Source of the DNA: JBHELB01 sp041859045
GTDB taxonomy: Bacteria > Hydrogenedentota > Hydrogenedentia > Hydrogenedentales > SLHB01
Assembly (NCBI GenBank): GCA_041859045.1
Contig: JBHELB010000016.1
Coordinates: forward strand, 62,001 to 126,000
Direction of reading: 5' to 3'
Length of the DNA: 64,000 bases
Shown: positions 23,248 through 31,842 of the stretch, one piece after another
How the letters are laid out: the number at the start of each line of letters is the position of its first letter
How positions within the stretch are numbered: the first letter of the stretch is position 1
Made by a program: the position numbers and the translations under genes
Notes under the pieces: generated by a model
What the model was told of the DNA's origin: nothing
The model's database searches: none
The model's input: the letters and a program-made list of their open reading frames with translations, nothing else

Positions 23248-25680
23248 ATGCTGAGCAGGGAAGAGATCAAGCAGACGATCGAGCAGTTTTCAGAGGCGTT
23301 GGTCCTGGCGGAGCCAGGAGACCTTCCGACCTTGGCGCGGATGCACACCCAATGCACGGCGATGGCCGTATGGGCCGAAGAGAGCGGTTATGCTGCCGGC
23401 CACAAGGCGCTGATTCGAGCGGCGGAATTGCTCGAGGGGATCATCCTGAGCGAGGTGCCTGACCCCGTCAAGGCATTGACCTTGGTTGGGCAAGGCGTAA
23501 GCGCACTGGCCGAGATCGCACGCGACGGCCGGGAAGAGCGCGAAGTCACGTTTCCCGCCGAACTGCTGTCGCAAGGAGAATGGGCGAATGTGCTGCCTGC
23601 TCCGGTGGCGGCGAACGCCATACCGGCGCCGGATAGCGTCTTCGCCATGCCGCTCGAGGAATCACAAGAAGAAGGTTCCGGTCCGATGCCCTTGGAGGGG
23701 GACCTCTCGCTGATAGGCGAGTTTGTATCGGAGGCGAAGGAACACCTCGAAAACGCCGATCTCCACTTGCTTACCCTGGAGACCGATCCCCACGGTCCCG
23801 AGGCGCTAAACGCGGTATTTCGCGCGTTCCACACGATCAAGGGCGTAGCGGGCTTCCTGGCGCTCGCCGATATTCAGAAGCTGGCCCACGAAGCGGAAAA
23901 CCTGCTCGACAAGGCGCGAAAAGGGGAACTCACCTTCGAAGGGCCCTGCGTGGATGCGGCTTTTGAGGCGGTGGACATGCTCAAACGCCTGATCGACGGG
24001 GTGGCCGATTGTCTGGCTTCTGGGGGGATGCTGATGCCCGAGCCTGGGCTGGGTGGCCTATTGGGACGGATTCGGCACGCCATGCGCGGTGGGGGCAGCG
24101 CGGAACCAGAGAAAAAACGCGCGCTTGCCGAGCCCGGCCAGAAATTGGGCGAGGTGCTGATCGACTCGGGGCTTGTGGCGCCCGAGACCGTGGCGGCGGC
24201 GATCAAGACTCAGCAGGAAGAACTCGAGCCGGACAAGTTAGGCGAACTCCTTCTGGCGCATGTGCTCGTATCGCGAGCCCAACTCGACGAGGCGTTGGCG
24301 CTTCAGAAGCAGGAAGGCGGCCGTCGGAAGCTGGGTGAGATTCTCGTCGAACTCGGGGCCGTGCGTCAGTCGGACCTCGATACGGTGATGGCCCAGCAGC
24401 GCAAGGCGGAGCCGCCGCGCTTGGGCGAAGTATTGGTCAAGAGCGGCGAGGTCGAAGCGCGCGATGTCGCGGCTGGACTTCGTGCGCAGCAACAGCAACG
24501 GCAAAGCGTCGTGAAAGAGCCGGCCAAGGTCGACGCCGACCGCCTCGACCGTTTGGTGGATCTCATCGGCGAGTTGGTCATTTCCGAGAGTATGGTCAGC
24601 CAATCCAATGAACTGAGCCAGATGGCCAGTCCCCCGCTGCTCAGGCAGGTAGGCCAGTTGGACAAGATTACGCGCGAGTTGCAGGAGATTGGCACGTCGC
24701 TGCGCATGGTGCCGGTGCGCGGAACGTTCCAAAAAATGGCGCGGCTTGCGCGCGACGTCGCCAAGAAGGCCAACAAGAAAGTGGATTTTGTCACCGTCGG
24801 CGATGACACCGAGTTGGACAAGACGGTGGTGGACAAGATCGGCGATCCGCTGGTGCACATGGTGCGGAATGCCGTGGACCACGGTATCGAGTCGGACGGC
24901 GCGGCGCGCGTGGCGAAGGGCAAGCCGGAGGTGGGGCGCGTGGAACTGCGCGCGTTTCACAAGGGCGGCAGCATCTATATTGAAATCGAGGACGATGGAC
25001 GCGGCCTCAATCGCGAGGCGATTTTGGCCAAGGCCAAGGAGCGCGGGCTGATTCACGAGGGGGACACGCTGAGCGATCGCGAGATTTTCTCGCTCATTTT
25101 CGAGCCGGGGTTCTCCACCGCCAAAGAGATCACCGATGTATCGGGCCGGGGCGTGGGGATGGACGTGGTGCGCCGAAACATCGAGGCGCTCCGAGGCCAG
25201 ATCGAGATCCAGAGCGAGGATGGGTACGGCAGCATTTTCAGCATCCGGTTGCCGCTGACGCTGGCGATTATCGACGGCATGGTGGTGCGTGTCGGACAGG
25301 AGCGGTACATCATTCCCACCCTCAGCATTGTTCGCTCCATTCGTCCGGAACAGGCGAATCTCTTTACGGTCGTGAAGCGCGGCGAGATGCTCTCGCTTCA
25401 AGGCGAACTGATCCCCATGTTCCGAATGGGGACACTATTCAAGATCCCTGGGGCTATCACGGATCCGACACAGGCTTTGGTTGTTGTCGTCGAAGACGAG
25501 GGCAAGCAGGCTGGTATTTTGACGGATGAACTGCTGGGCGAGCAGCAGATAGTAATTAAGTCCTTGGGCGAATCCATGCAAGGAATTCAAGGAATTTCGG
25601 GCGGCGCCATCATGTCGGATGGGCGTGTCGGACTGATTGTCGACGTGGGCGGGTTGGTGCGATTGGCGAACGCGGAGTAA
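23248..25680 (+). CDS. cheA: CheA-type histidine kinase with four MshEN-like repeats replacing P2
   Basis: 810 residues. An N-terminal helical segment (1-110) of unclear nature is followed by an HPt domain (about 160-265) with phospho-acceptor His195 in FHTIKG. Residues 299-414 hold four 24-residue repeats starting at 299, 330, 361 and 391, each of the form K/R-LGE-x-L with downstream L/V positions and a closing Gln (the last is RLGEVLVKSGEVEARD...). This is the pattern of the MshEN/T2SSE N-terminal motif that binds c-di-GMP, and it occupies the usual CheY/CheB-docking P2 place. Then come the dimerisation domain (about 430-490), HATPase with HMVRNAVDHGIE, EDDGRGLN and GRGVGMDVV, and a CheW-like domain (about 670-805). 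It heads the chemosensory cluster. c-di-GMP binding is inferred from the motif. Confidence 0.93.
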   Translation: MLSREEIKQTIEQFSEALVLAEPGDLPTLARMHTQCTAMAVWAEESGYAAGHKALIRAAELLEGIILSEVPDPVKALTLVGQGVSALAEIARDGREEREVTFPAELLSQGEWANVLPAPVAANAIPAPDSVFAMPLEESQEEGSGPMPLEGDLSLIGEFVSEAKEHLENADLHLLTLETDPHGPEALNAVFRAFHTIKGVAGFLALADIQKLAHEAENLLDKARKGELTFEGPCVDAAFEAVDMLKRLIDGVADCLASGGMLMPEPGLGGLLGRIRHAMRGGGSAEPEKKRALAEPGQKLGEVLIDSGLVAPETVAAAIKTQQEELEPDKLGELLLAHVLVSRAQLDEALALQKQEGGRRKLGEILVELGAVRQSDLDTVMAQQRKAEPPRLGEVLVKSGEVEARDVAAGLRAQQQQRQSVVKEPAKVDADRLDRLVDLIGELVISESMVSQSNELSQMASPPLLRQVGQLDKITRELQEIGTSLRMVPVRGTFQKMARLARDVAKKANKKVDFVTVGDDTELDKTVVDKIGDPLVHMVRNAVDHGIESDGAARVAKGKPEVGRVELRAFHKGGSIYIEIEDDGRGLNREAILAKAKERGLIHEGDTLSDREIFSLIFEPGFSTAKEITDVSGRGVGMDVVRRNIEALRGQIEIQSEDGYGSIFSIRLPLTLAIIDGMVVRVGQERYIIPTLSIVRSIRPEQANLFTVVKRGEMLSLQGELIPMFRMGTLFKIPGAITDPTQALVVVVEDEGKQAGILTDELLGEQQIVIKSLGESMQGIQGISGGAIMSDGRVGLIVDVGGLVRLANAE

Positions 25681-25829
25681 ATCTTGGGGGGGCGGCGCTT
25701 GAAGTGGATATGGGGAACGCGCTCTAATCGAGATGGTGGGCGCATACGGTGAGTACGCTGCTCGCGGAGCAAAGTTGCGATGCCCGCGTGACGGTGGGGT
25801 GTGTGACCGATAGGAGAGGTCAGGCGCAG

Positions 25830-27227
25830 ATGGCAGATCAGCAGCGTGCGCTGTTCGAGGTCCGAATTTCAGAAGACCAACTACAGGTCGTGCTCAACTG
25901 TGTCTGGGATGGTGAGCAAACCGAGGCGCTATTGCGGCGTGTTCAGTCCGAGATCGATCATCTAGGCTTGAGCCGGATGGCCGATCGTGCCGATATCGAG
26001 CGCCGCGTTCTTGAAGCCACCGAGCGTTCGCACGATCTCTCCGAAGTGGTGTTGATGGAAGGCATGCCGCCCATTCAGCCGGTCGATGGAACGGTGGAAT
26101 GGGCTTCCGACTTTTTCAGTACCGGTTTCGCGGTGGATCCCGAGTCAGGCGCAATCGACTATCGACGTCGCCAAGCGCAGCCCGAAGTCAGCGCGGGGCA
26201 ACTCCTCGCGCGTACTATCCCTCCGCACGAAGGACGGCCGGGATGCGACGTATTTGGAAAGCCCATTCGGGTGGCTCGCGCGATGCCCGCCCGAATTCGC
26301 GCCGGCGCGAATGTCGAGTACAACGAATCCGAACACGCCTACTACGCCCTTGAAGGCGGGCGTATCCGCTGGGCGAACGAAATTCTCTCCGTGGACCTTC
26401 TGTACGTCGTGCCGGGCACGGTGGGGTTGCAGAGCGGCAATATAAGCCACCCTGGCGCGGTGCAAATTGATGGCGACGTTCAAGTGGGCGCTTCGGTGGT
26501 GGCGGGCGGCGACGTGGACGTTCGCGGCATGGTGGAGGAGTGCGACATCCAGGCAGGCGGAAATCTCACGGTATGCGGCGGGATTTCCGGCGGCCCGTCT
26601 CAACACATCGTCTCCGCGGGCACCGTGCACGCCCGGTTTATTCTAGAAGGACACGTGGAAGCCGCGGACGATGTCGTGGTGGAACGCGAGATCGTGCACA
26701 GCAACGTAATCACTTGCGGAAACGTCCTGATGCCCGGCGGCCGGATCGTCGGCAGCGACGTGCAGGCGTTGGCCGGGGTGACGGTGCGGCAAGCGGGCAC
26801 AGAGGGCCTTGTCCCCACGCACATCACCGTTGCCGGAACGCCGTTCGTGAACAAGCAGATCGCCCTGCGCGAGCGCCTTATCGCGCAGTACAAAGAAGAT
26901 CTGGCCAAGATGGAGAAGGCTCTGGCGAGCGTGCGCGGTCGGGAAAGCGCCCTTAATCCGCGCCAACGGGAAGCGCTCGACACGATTTCCGAGAAGCGCG
27001 AGGAATACGCCGAGATCTGCGAACACCTGGAGCGCGAGATTACCCATATTCAGGAGATTGCGGGAGAAAAACCGAAGGCCGAGATCGTGGTGAAAGAAAT
27101 ATTGTATCCCGAGACGGTTCTGTGTATTCGTGATGTCAAGATTCGCATAACCGAGGCGCTACGGGGGCCGCTCCGCGCACGGCTGGTGCGCGATAAGATT
27201 CGGTTGACGTCTGCATTGGAGGAATAG
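25830..27227 (+). CDS. DUF342/FapA-family protein
   Basis: 465 residues from ATG 25830 (GAGG 10 bases before; a GTG at 25749 lacks a good site). It matches the DUF342/FapA family: an N-terminal variable domain, then RTIPPHEGRPGCDVFGKPI, a right-handed beta-helix-like core (IDGDVQVGASVVAGGDVDVR, then QAGGNLTVCGGI), HARFILEGHVEAADDVVVER and VPTHITVAGTP, and a long coiled coil (about 355-430). The family is annotated as flagellar assembly protein A, but it also occurs in non-flagellated bacteria, where bactofilin-like cell-surface or polysaccharide roles are suspected. No flagellar genes are near. It lies between cheA and cheX, so it is probably part of the same transcription unit and may be an output or localisation factor. 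Confidence 0.85.
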   Translation: MADQQRALFEVRISEDQLQVVLNCVWDGEQTEALLRRVQSEIDHLGLSRMADRADIERRVLEATERSHDLSEVVLMEGMPPIQPVDGTVEWASDFFSTGFAVDPESGAIDYRRRQAQPEVSAGQLLARTIPPHEGRPGCDVFGKPIRVARAMPARIRAGANVEYNESEHAYYALEGGRIRWANEILSVDLLYVVPGTVGLQSGNISHPGAVQIDGDVQVGASVVAGGDVDVRGMVEECDIQAGGNLTVCGGISGGPSQHIVSAGTVHARFILEGHVEAADDVVVEREIVHSNVITCGNVLMPGGRIVGSDVQALAGVTVRQAGTEGLVPTHITVAGTPFVNKQIALRERLIAQYKEDLAKMEKALASVRGRESALNPRQREALDTISEKREEYAEICEHLEREITHIQEIAGEKPKAEIVVKEILYPETVLCIRDVKIRITEALRGPLRARLVRDKIRLTSALEE

Positions 27228-27285
27228 GGGGCATTCGAACAAGGACAGTGGGTCTTGTTAGCGAAGCGGAAAGAGAGGCAACGTT

Positions 27286-27780
27286 GTGAAAGTCGAATAC
27301 ATCAATCCATTCATAGAATCCGTGTACGAGCTGTTTTCCACCATGCTCAGCGCCAAAGTTCAGCGAGGCGATGTAGGTGTGGCCAAGGGGGCGGCGGGGA
27401 ACCCGCGCGACATTATGGCCCTGATTGGGCTCAGCGGGCCCGCGCGCGGCACCGTGGCGCTGGCGTTTCCTTCGGCGACGGCCTTGGCGATGGTGAATTC
27501 GCTGCTTGGAACGGACACCCGCGTGATTGACGAAACGGTCAGCGATGGCATTGCCGAACTGGTGAATATCGTCGCGGGATCGGCCAAGGCAAAGCTCACG
27601 CAGGGCGGCGGCGCCCCGATCGACCTCAGTCTTCCCACCGTGGTGCGGGGGGCGAACTGGAGTGTCGATCATCCCTCCAAGTCCGTGTGGCTGGAGGTGC
27701 CATTTCAAAGCGACATGGGCGATTTTAGTCTGCGCGTGACGTTCGAATCTGATGCAGGGTTAAGAGGAGGGAAATCATGA
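27286..27780 (+). CDS. cheX: CheX-type CheY-P phosphatase
   Basis: 164 residues, GTG start with AGAGAGG upstream. It has the CheC/CheX/FliY active helix ELVNIVAGSAK, whose Glu and Asn (ExxN) insert into the CheY active site and speed dephosphorylation; only one such helix is present, as in CheX. The N-terminal YINPFIESVYELFSTML is the typical CheX opening. Its stop overlaps the start of the next gene, cheY, in an ATGA, so enzyme and substrate are translationally coupled. Cytoplasmic signal termination is the expected role. Confidence 0.9.
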   Translation: MKVEYINPFIESVYELFSTMLSAKVQRGDVGVAKGAAGNPRDIMALIGLSGPARGTVALAFPSATALAMVNSLLGTDTRVIDETVSDGIAELVNIVAGSAKAKLTQGGGAPIDLSLPTVVRGANWSVDHPSKSVWLEVPFQSDMGDFSLRVTFESDAGLRGGKS

Positions 27781-28139
27781 AGGCGCTGGTGGTGGACGAT
27801 TCCGCGGTGATGCGCAAGGTGCTGATTGGTGCGTTGAGCCGCGCGGGGATTACGGACGTCGGGCAGGCCTCGGATGGGCAAGAGGCGGTGACGGCGGTTA
27901 AGGATGCGCAATACGACATTGTCTTGATGGACTGGAACATGCCGAACATGTTGGGCATCGACGCGGTCAAGGCGATCCGCGCCAGCGGCAACATGGTGCC
28001 GATCATCATGGTGACGACCGAAGCGGAAAAATCGCGCGTGATCGAGGCGATCAAAGCCGGGGCGAACAATTACATCATCAAACCCTTCGAGCCGCAGACG
28101 ATTGTCGCTAAGATTCAGGAAGTGATGCAGAAGACCTGA
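27777..28139 (+). CDS. cheY: CheY-type single-domain response regulator (first copy)
   Basis: 120 residues, a lone receiver domain. Acidic pocket D8-D9 (VVDDSAVMRK), phospho-acceptor Asp52 in IVLMDWNMPN, conserved Thr in IIMVTTEAE and Lys in YIIKPF. It lacks an output domain, so it should act by protein contact, as motor- or pilus-binding CheY proteins do. The 4-base overlap with cheX suggests it is that phosphatase's substrate. A second CheY lies at 30962, so CheA has at least two potential phospho-acceptors besides CheB. Confidence 0.93.
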   Translation: MKALVVDDSAVMRKVLIGALSRAGITDVGQASDGQEAVTAVKDAQYDIVLMDWNMPNMLGIDAVKAIRASGNMVPIIMVTTEAEKSRVIEAIKAGANNYIIKPFEPQTIVAKIQEVMQKT

Positions 28140-28236
28140 GCGATCCTCGAGCAGAAGGGCGCGTTTTGACAAAGGGTGCGAGAGTGACGGGACCGCACCG
28201 GCGGTACGGCTGCGGTCCTCCGACCTGGGGCGGCGA

Positions 28237-28722
28237 ATGGACTTGACGCGCGGAACGCCATATTACTTGGAACCGGGCTATATCTTCTTCAGCCGGAAGC
28301 CGGCGGCAGTGCGAACCGTGCTGGGAAGCTGCGTGGCGGTGTGTCTGTGGGACCGAGAGTTGAAGTTCGGCGGCATGAATCATTTCTTGCACCCGCGCAC
28401 CACCGAAGCCGTCAAGGCCACGCCGCAGTACGGGAACGTCGCGACGGCCGCGCTGATCCGCATTATGGAAGAGGCGGGCAGTCAGCGGAGCGACTTGATG
28501 GCGCAGATTGTGGGCGGCGCGGCCCCCGAGGGTGTGACCGGCGCTCATGTGGGGTTGGACAACGTGAGAGTCGCTCGCGAAGTGCTTGATCGCAAAGGGA
28601 TTCAGGTCGTTTCGGAGGACACGAACGGGTACGTGGGGCGAAAGCTCCTGTTCGATACAGGCACGGGGCAGTTGGCCGTGCTGAAGGTGTACAAGATTCG
28701 CGCGACGGACTGGTTGTCCTAA
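28237..28722 (+). CDS. cheD: CheD-type receptor glutamine deamidase (first copy)
   Basis: 161 residues. The CheD active-site Cys lies in VLGSCVAVCLWD and the His in GMNHFLHP, 17 residues apart as in the family. The third catalytic residue, Thr, normally sits six residues before the Cys; here a Thr occurs five before (RTVLGSC), a variant I believe is common in one CheD subgroup. The end (GQLAVLKVYKI) is typical. CheD deamidates glutamines in receptors and in some species binds CheC/CheX. No receptor gene is in the window. It is 98 bases after cheY and 10 before cheR. Confidence 0.9.
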   Translation: MDLTRGTPYYLEPGYIFFSRKPAAVRTVLGSCVAVCLWDRELKFGGMNHFLHPRTTEAVKATPQYGNVATAALIRIMEEAGSQRSDLMAQIVGGAAPEGVTGAHVGLDNVRVAREVLDRKGIQVVSEDTNGYVGRKLLFDTGTGQLAVLKVYKIRATDWLS

Positions 28723-28732
28723 GAAAGACGAA

Positions 28733-29536
28733 ATGGACAAAGGAACCTTCGAACGATACCGCAGCCTAATCTACGAGCGTAGCGGCATTGCCCTTGGTCC
28801 GCAAAAGGAATCGCTGGTCGCCGCGCGCGTGGGCAAGCGCATGCGCACGCTGAATATCAAGGACTACGACGCCTATCTCGACTACGTCGTCCAGGACCAG
28901 TCCGGCGATGAGCTGGTGCATTTGCTCGACGCGATCAGCACGAACGTCACGAGCTTCTTCCGCGAGGCGGTGCATTTCGATTTCCTTCGCGAACTCCTTA
29001 CCAAGTGGTACGCGCAAGGCCAGCGTCGCTTCCGCATTTGGTCGGCGGCCTCTTCGACCGGCGAGGAGCCTTACTCCCTCGCGATCACCGTGATGGAGGC
29101 GTTTGGCGCAAATCTGCCCGACGTCAAGATTCTGGCCACCGATATCAGCACGCGCGTGCTGGAGCATTGCATGGCGGGGCGCTATGACGCCGAGCGTATG
29201 AGCACGATCCCGCCGATGCTTCGCGACAAGTACTTCGATACCTGCCGAAGCGATAACGGTCGGATGTACGAGGTCAAACCGGCGTTGCGCAAACTGGTGC
29301 TGTTTCGCCGGCTCAACCTCTCCACGCCGCCGTTCCCTTTGCGAGGGCCGCTCGACGTGGTCTTTTGCCGCAACGTGATGATCTATTTCGACAACGACCT
29401 GCGCGGTCGGTTGCTGGGCGATATTTTTCGCCTGCTCAAGCCCAACGGGTACCTGATGGTCGGCCATGCGGAAAGCTTGACCGGCATGGTGAGCAAGTTT
29501 AAGACGGTTCGTCCCTCGATTTATCTACGCGAATGA
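28733..29536 (+). CDS. cheR: CheR-type receptor methyltransferase
   Basis: 267 residues with the CheR N-terminal helical domain (RYRSLIYERSGIALGPQK) and the SAM-binding catalytic domain: SAASSTGEEPYSLAI (SAM loop), ILATDIST (acidic strand end), and GPLDVVFCRNVMIYFD, the NVxIYF signature. The family length is 260-290, so it is complete. It methylates glutamates on chemoreceptors and opposes CheB at 31843. There is no C-terminal pentapeptide-tethering or TPR extension. It lies 10 bases after the first cheD, in the same transcription unit. Confidence 0.94.
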   Translation: MDKGTFERYRSLIYERSGIALGPQKESLVAARVGKRMRTLNIKDYDAYLDYVVQDQSGDELVHLLDAISTNVTSFFREAVHFDFLRELLTKWYAQGQRRFRIWSAASSTGEEPYSLAITVMEAFGANLPDVKILATDISTRVLEHCMAGRYDAERMSTIPPMLRDKYFDTCRSDNGRMYEVKPALRKLVLFRRLNLSTPPFPLRGPLDVVFCRNVMIYFDNDLRGRLLGDIFRLLKPNGYLMVGHAESLTGMVSKFKTVRPSIYLRE

Positions 29537-29618
29537 CCGGAGGTGCGCCGGAATCGCGAAGCGTTCGGAATGGGCCGGTCCGCACCGCGGAGAAATGCGG
29601 GACGGCAGGAGTGAAGAA

Positions 29619-30095
29619 GTGACACTAACAGTCGGCATATCGGAGATGAAGGTTTCCAGCAATCCCGATGACATCCTGGTGACGTATTCACTGGGGTCAT
29701 GCGTGGGCCTCACGCTCTTTGATCCCGTGGCGCGCGTCGGTGGACTTATCCACTGCATGCTCCCCCTATCGCGACTGGATCCGGCCAAGGCCGCCGCGAA
29801 GCCGGAGATGTTCACCGATACGGGCGTTCCGGCGCTGATCCAGAGCGTGCTCAACCTAGGCGGGAGCCGCAAACGCCTGATTGCGAAAGTGGCGGGAGGT
29901 GCCTCGCCGCTCGACGACAAGGGGATGTTCAAGATCGGCGAGCGGAACTATGTGGTATTGCGCAAGGTGTTATGGAAGAATGAGATTCTCATCGCCGCCG
30001 AGGACGTCGGCGGGACCATCGCGCGCACCATGTATCTGCATATGGCGACCGGCATCACCACGGTGAAGTCCGGTGGACAGGAGGCGGAACTATGA
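29619..30095 (+). CDS. cheD: CheD-type receptor glutamine deamidase (second copy)
   Basis: About 158 residues. GTG 29619 is favoured, with GGAG seven bases before; the in-frame ATG at 29595 has a ribosome site only two bases away. The order VGISEMKVSSNPDDILVTYS followed by LGSC is the classic CheD opening. Catalytic Cys (LGSCVGLTLFD), His 17 residues later (GGLIHCMLP) and Thr six residues before the Cys are all present, so this copy has the full triad. It diverges clearly from the first CheD at 28237. Its stop overlaps the HDOD gene start in an ATGA. Two CheD genes in one cluster may act on different receptor sets or on the two CheX-like partners. Confidence 0.9.
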   Translation: MTLTVGISEMKVSSNPDDILVTYSLGSCVGLTLFDPVARVGGLIHCMLPLSRLDPAKAAAKPEMFTDTGVPALIQSVLNLGGSRKRLIAKVAGGASPLDDKGMFKIGERNYVVLRKVLWKNEILIAAEDVGGTIARTMYLHMATGITTVKSGGQEAEL

Positions 30096-30937
30096 GCCAG
30101 AGAGACACGATCCTTGGCCGTCTCCGCGAACTGCCCGCATTGCCCGTGTCCGTCACCCGCGTGATCGCGCTCGCGGGCGACCCCGATGCGGATACTGCCG
30201 AGATCATACACGCCATCGAACTGGACCCCGGTCTCACCACCAACGTGTTGCGCGTGGCCAACTCAGCCTATTTCGCCGGACCACGCCAGATCGGCAGCAT
30301 CCGCGACGCTCTGCTTCGCCTTGGCATGAAGCGGATTATCCACCTCGCCATGACCGCAGCGGTCGCACCGGTCGCGCGTCAGCCTGTTCAAGGATACGAC
30401 CTGATGCCCGGCGAGCTTCTACGTCACAGCATGGCCACGGCCATTGCGTGCGAGGAACTTGCCGTGGCGCTGGACAAACCCATTCCGGACAACGTCTTTA
30501 CGGCGGGGTTGCTGCACGATATCGGCAAGATTGTGCTCGGCACGTTTATCGCCGCCGACCCTGTCCCCATCATGCGGATGGCCTTCGAGGAGAAGCTCTC
30601 CTTCGAAACCGCCGAAGCGCGTGTGTTGGGCACGAACCATGCCGAGGTGGGAGCGGAACTGCTCGCCATGTGGAATTTGCCCGAGGCGATCGTGGAGGCG
30701 GCGCGCTGGCATCATGAACCCGAGCGTGCGGCGTCGCCTTCTGCTACACTAGACCTCGTACATATGGCGAACTTGTTGGTAATGATGGGGGGAATCGGAA
30801 CCGGTAGCGATGGACTGAATTACCATACCTCGGTGGCGTCGGCACAGCGCCTCGAGGCATCCGTTCAGGCTACCGAACAGGCCTTGAGCCAGACCTTGAA
30901 CGCCCTTGGACAGCTCCAAGGCGTGTTCGAGTTCTAG
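30092..30937 (+). CDS. HDOD-domain signalling protein
   Basis: 281 residues. The HDOD fold is recognisable: LGRLRELPALPVSVTRVIAL, then IELDPGLTTNVLRVANSAYF, then SIRDALLRLGMKRI, and GLLHDIGKIVLGTF, which keeps an HD pair. Members are related to HD phosphodiesterases but most have no proven catalysis; they serve as signalling adaptors, often beside chemotaxis, c-di-GMP or pilus genes. It overlaps the second cheD by 4 bases and precedes the second cheY by 24 bases, so it is an integral part of this operon. Its role could be output control or turnover of a second messenger; the sequence does not decide. Confidence 0.9.
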   Translation: MSQRDTILGRLRELPALPVSVTRVIALAGDPDADTAEIIHAIELDPGLTTNVLRVANSAYFAGPRQIGSIRDALLRLGMKRIIHLAMTAAVAPVARQPVQGYDLMPGELLRHSMATAIACEELAVALDKPIPDNVFTAGLLHDIGKIVLGTFIAADPVPIMRMAFEEKLSFETAEARVLGTNHAEVGAELLAMWNLPEAIVEAARWHHEPERAASPSATLDLVHMANLLVMMGGIGTGSDGLNYHTSVASAQRLEASVQATEQALSQTLNALGQLQGVFEF

Positions 30938-30961
30938 TCAACGCTGGGAGAAGCATAGGAA

Positions 30962-31351
30962 ATGGGAGTAAACATTCTCGTTGTGGACGACTCGGACACC
31001 GTGCGTTCGATCATCAAGAAGACGCTCGAGCTGGCCCAGGTGCCGATCACAAACCTCTACATGGCCGCAAACGGTCAGGAGGCGCTCGACGTGATGCGGG
31101 CGAACTGGGTCGATCTCGTGCTGACCGACATTAACATGCCCGTGATGACCGGCGTGCAGATGCTCGACACCATGGCGGCCGACGAGGAACTGAAATCTGT
31201 GCCCGTCATCGTCATCTCCACCGAAGGCAGCGACACGCGCATTGACGAACTCAAAAACAAAGGCGTCAGCGCCTACGTGCGCAAGCCGTTCACGCCCGAG
31301 CAAATTCGGGAAGTGCTCGACAGCGTTTTGGGAGGCTCCTATGGGGAATGA
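30962..31351 (+). CDS. cheY: CheY-type single-domain response regulator (second copy)
   Basis: 129 residues, receiver domain only. Acidic pair in VVDDSDTVRS, phospho-acceptor Asp56 in LVLTDINMPVM, Thr/Ser site in VIVISTEGS and Lys in YVRKPFTPEQ. It differs from the CheY at 27777 in helix 4 and the output face, so it should bind another target. Its last bases overlap the following CheX-like gene by 11 bases, mirroring the coupled cheX-cheY pair upstream but in reverse order. Confidence 0.93.
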   Translation: MGVNILVVDDSDTVRSIIKKTLELAQVPITNLYMAANGQEALDVMRANWVDLVLTDINMPVMTGVQMLDTMAADEELKSVPVIVISTEGSDTRIDELKNKGVSAYVRKPFTPEQIREVLDSVLGGSYGE

Positions 31352-31802
31352 AGAACATCTGCCCGTACTGACGTCCGTGTTCGGAGAGGTTCTTGAGCGG
31401 TTCGCCTTCATGTTCGCCGATCCTGCGGACGTTGAGGACGTGGTCTTTCCCGATGACCCCTCCGTTCAGACCCACATGACGTTTCGCGGCCAATTCGGCG
31501 GCCGCCTAAGCCTGCTCGTGCCCGAGGCGATGGCCGAAGAACTCGCCGCCAATCTCCTCGGCGTTACCCCCGGCGACCCCGACACGCAATCCAAGGCGCG
31601 CGATGCCCTGAAGGAACTCCTCAATATCTGCTGCGGACGGCTGCTTACCGAACTTGCAGGGGCCAGCCCCGTGTTCGATCTGTCCGTCCCTGAAGTATCC
31701 GAAGCCACACGCCAAGACTGGGATATTCTCATTGCGCAGGAAGGCTCCGCGCTCTTCCAAATTGACGACTATGTGGCGCTGCTGAACCTGACATTAGAGT
31801 AA
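31341..31802 (+). CDS. CheX-like (CheC-class) phosphatase, second and divergent
   Basis: 153 residues from ATG 31341, with GGAGG five bases before. It is acidic and cytoplasmic. It shows the CheC/CheX fold pattern: a first strand region with MTFRGQFGGRLSLLVPEAMA, then ALKELLNICCGRLLTE, whose E-x-x-N (ELLN) matches the phosphatase helix, and a final strand LFQIDDYVALLNLTLE. Similarity to the CheX at 27286 is low, so it may be a second specialised phosphatase. The 11-base overlap with the preceding cheY points to that regulator as substrate. Two adjacent Cys in the active helix are unusual and might make it redox-sensitive; that is speculation. Confidence 0.75.
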   Translation: MGNEEHLPVLTSVFGEVLERFAFMFADPADVEDVVFPDDPSVQTHMTFRGQFGGRLSLLVPEAMAEELAANLLGVTPGDPDTQSKARDALKELLNICCGRLLTELAGASPVFDLSVPEVSEATRQDWDILIAQEGSALFQIDDYVALLNLTLE

Positions 31803-31842
31803 ATCGTGGGATTGAAGGGGCGGGGGAATTGAGGCAGAGGAA

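Noticed and set aside
25830..27227. Flagellar assembly gene fapA as evidence of flagella
   Set aside because: The DUF342 family also occurs in bacteria without flagella, and no other flagellar gene is in the window.
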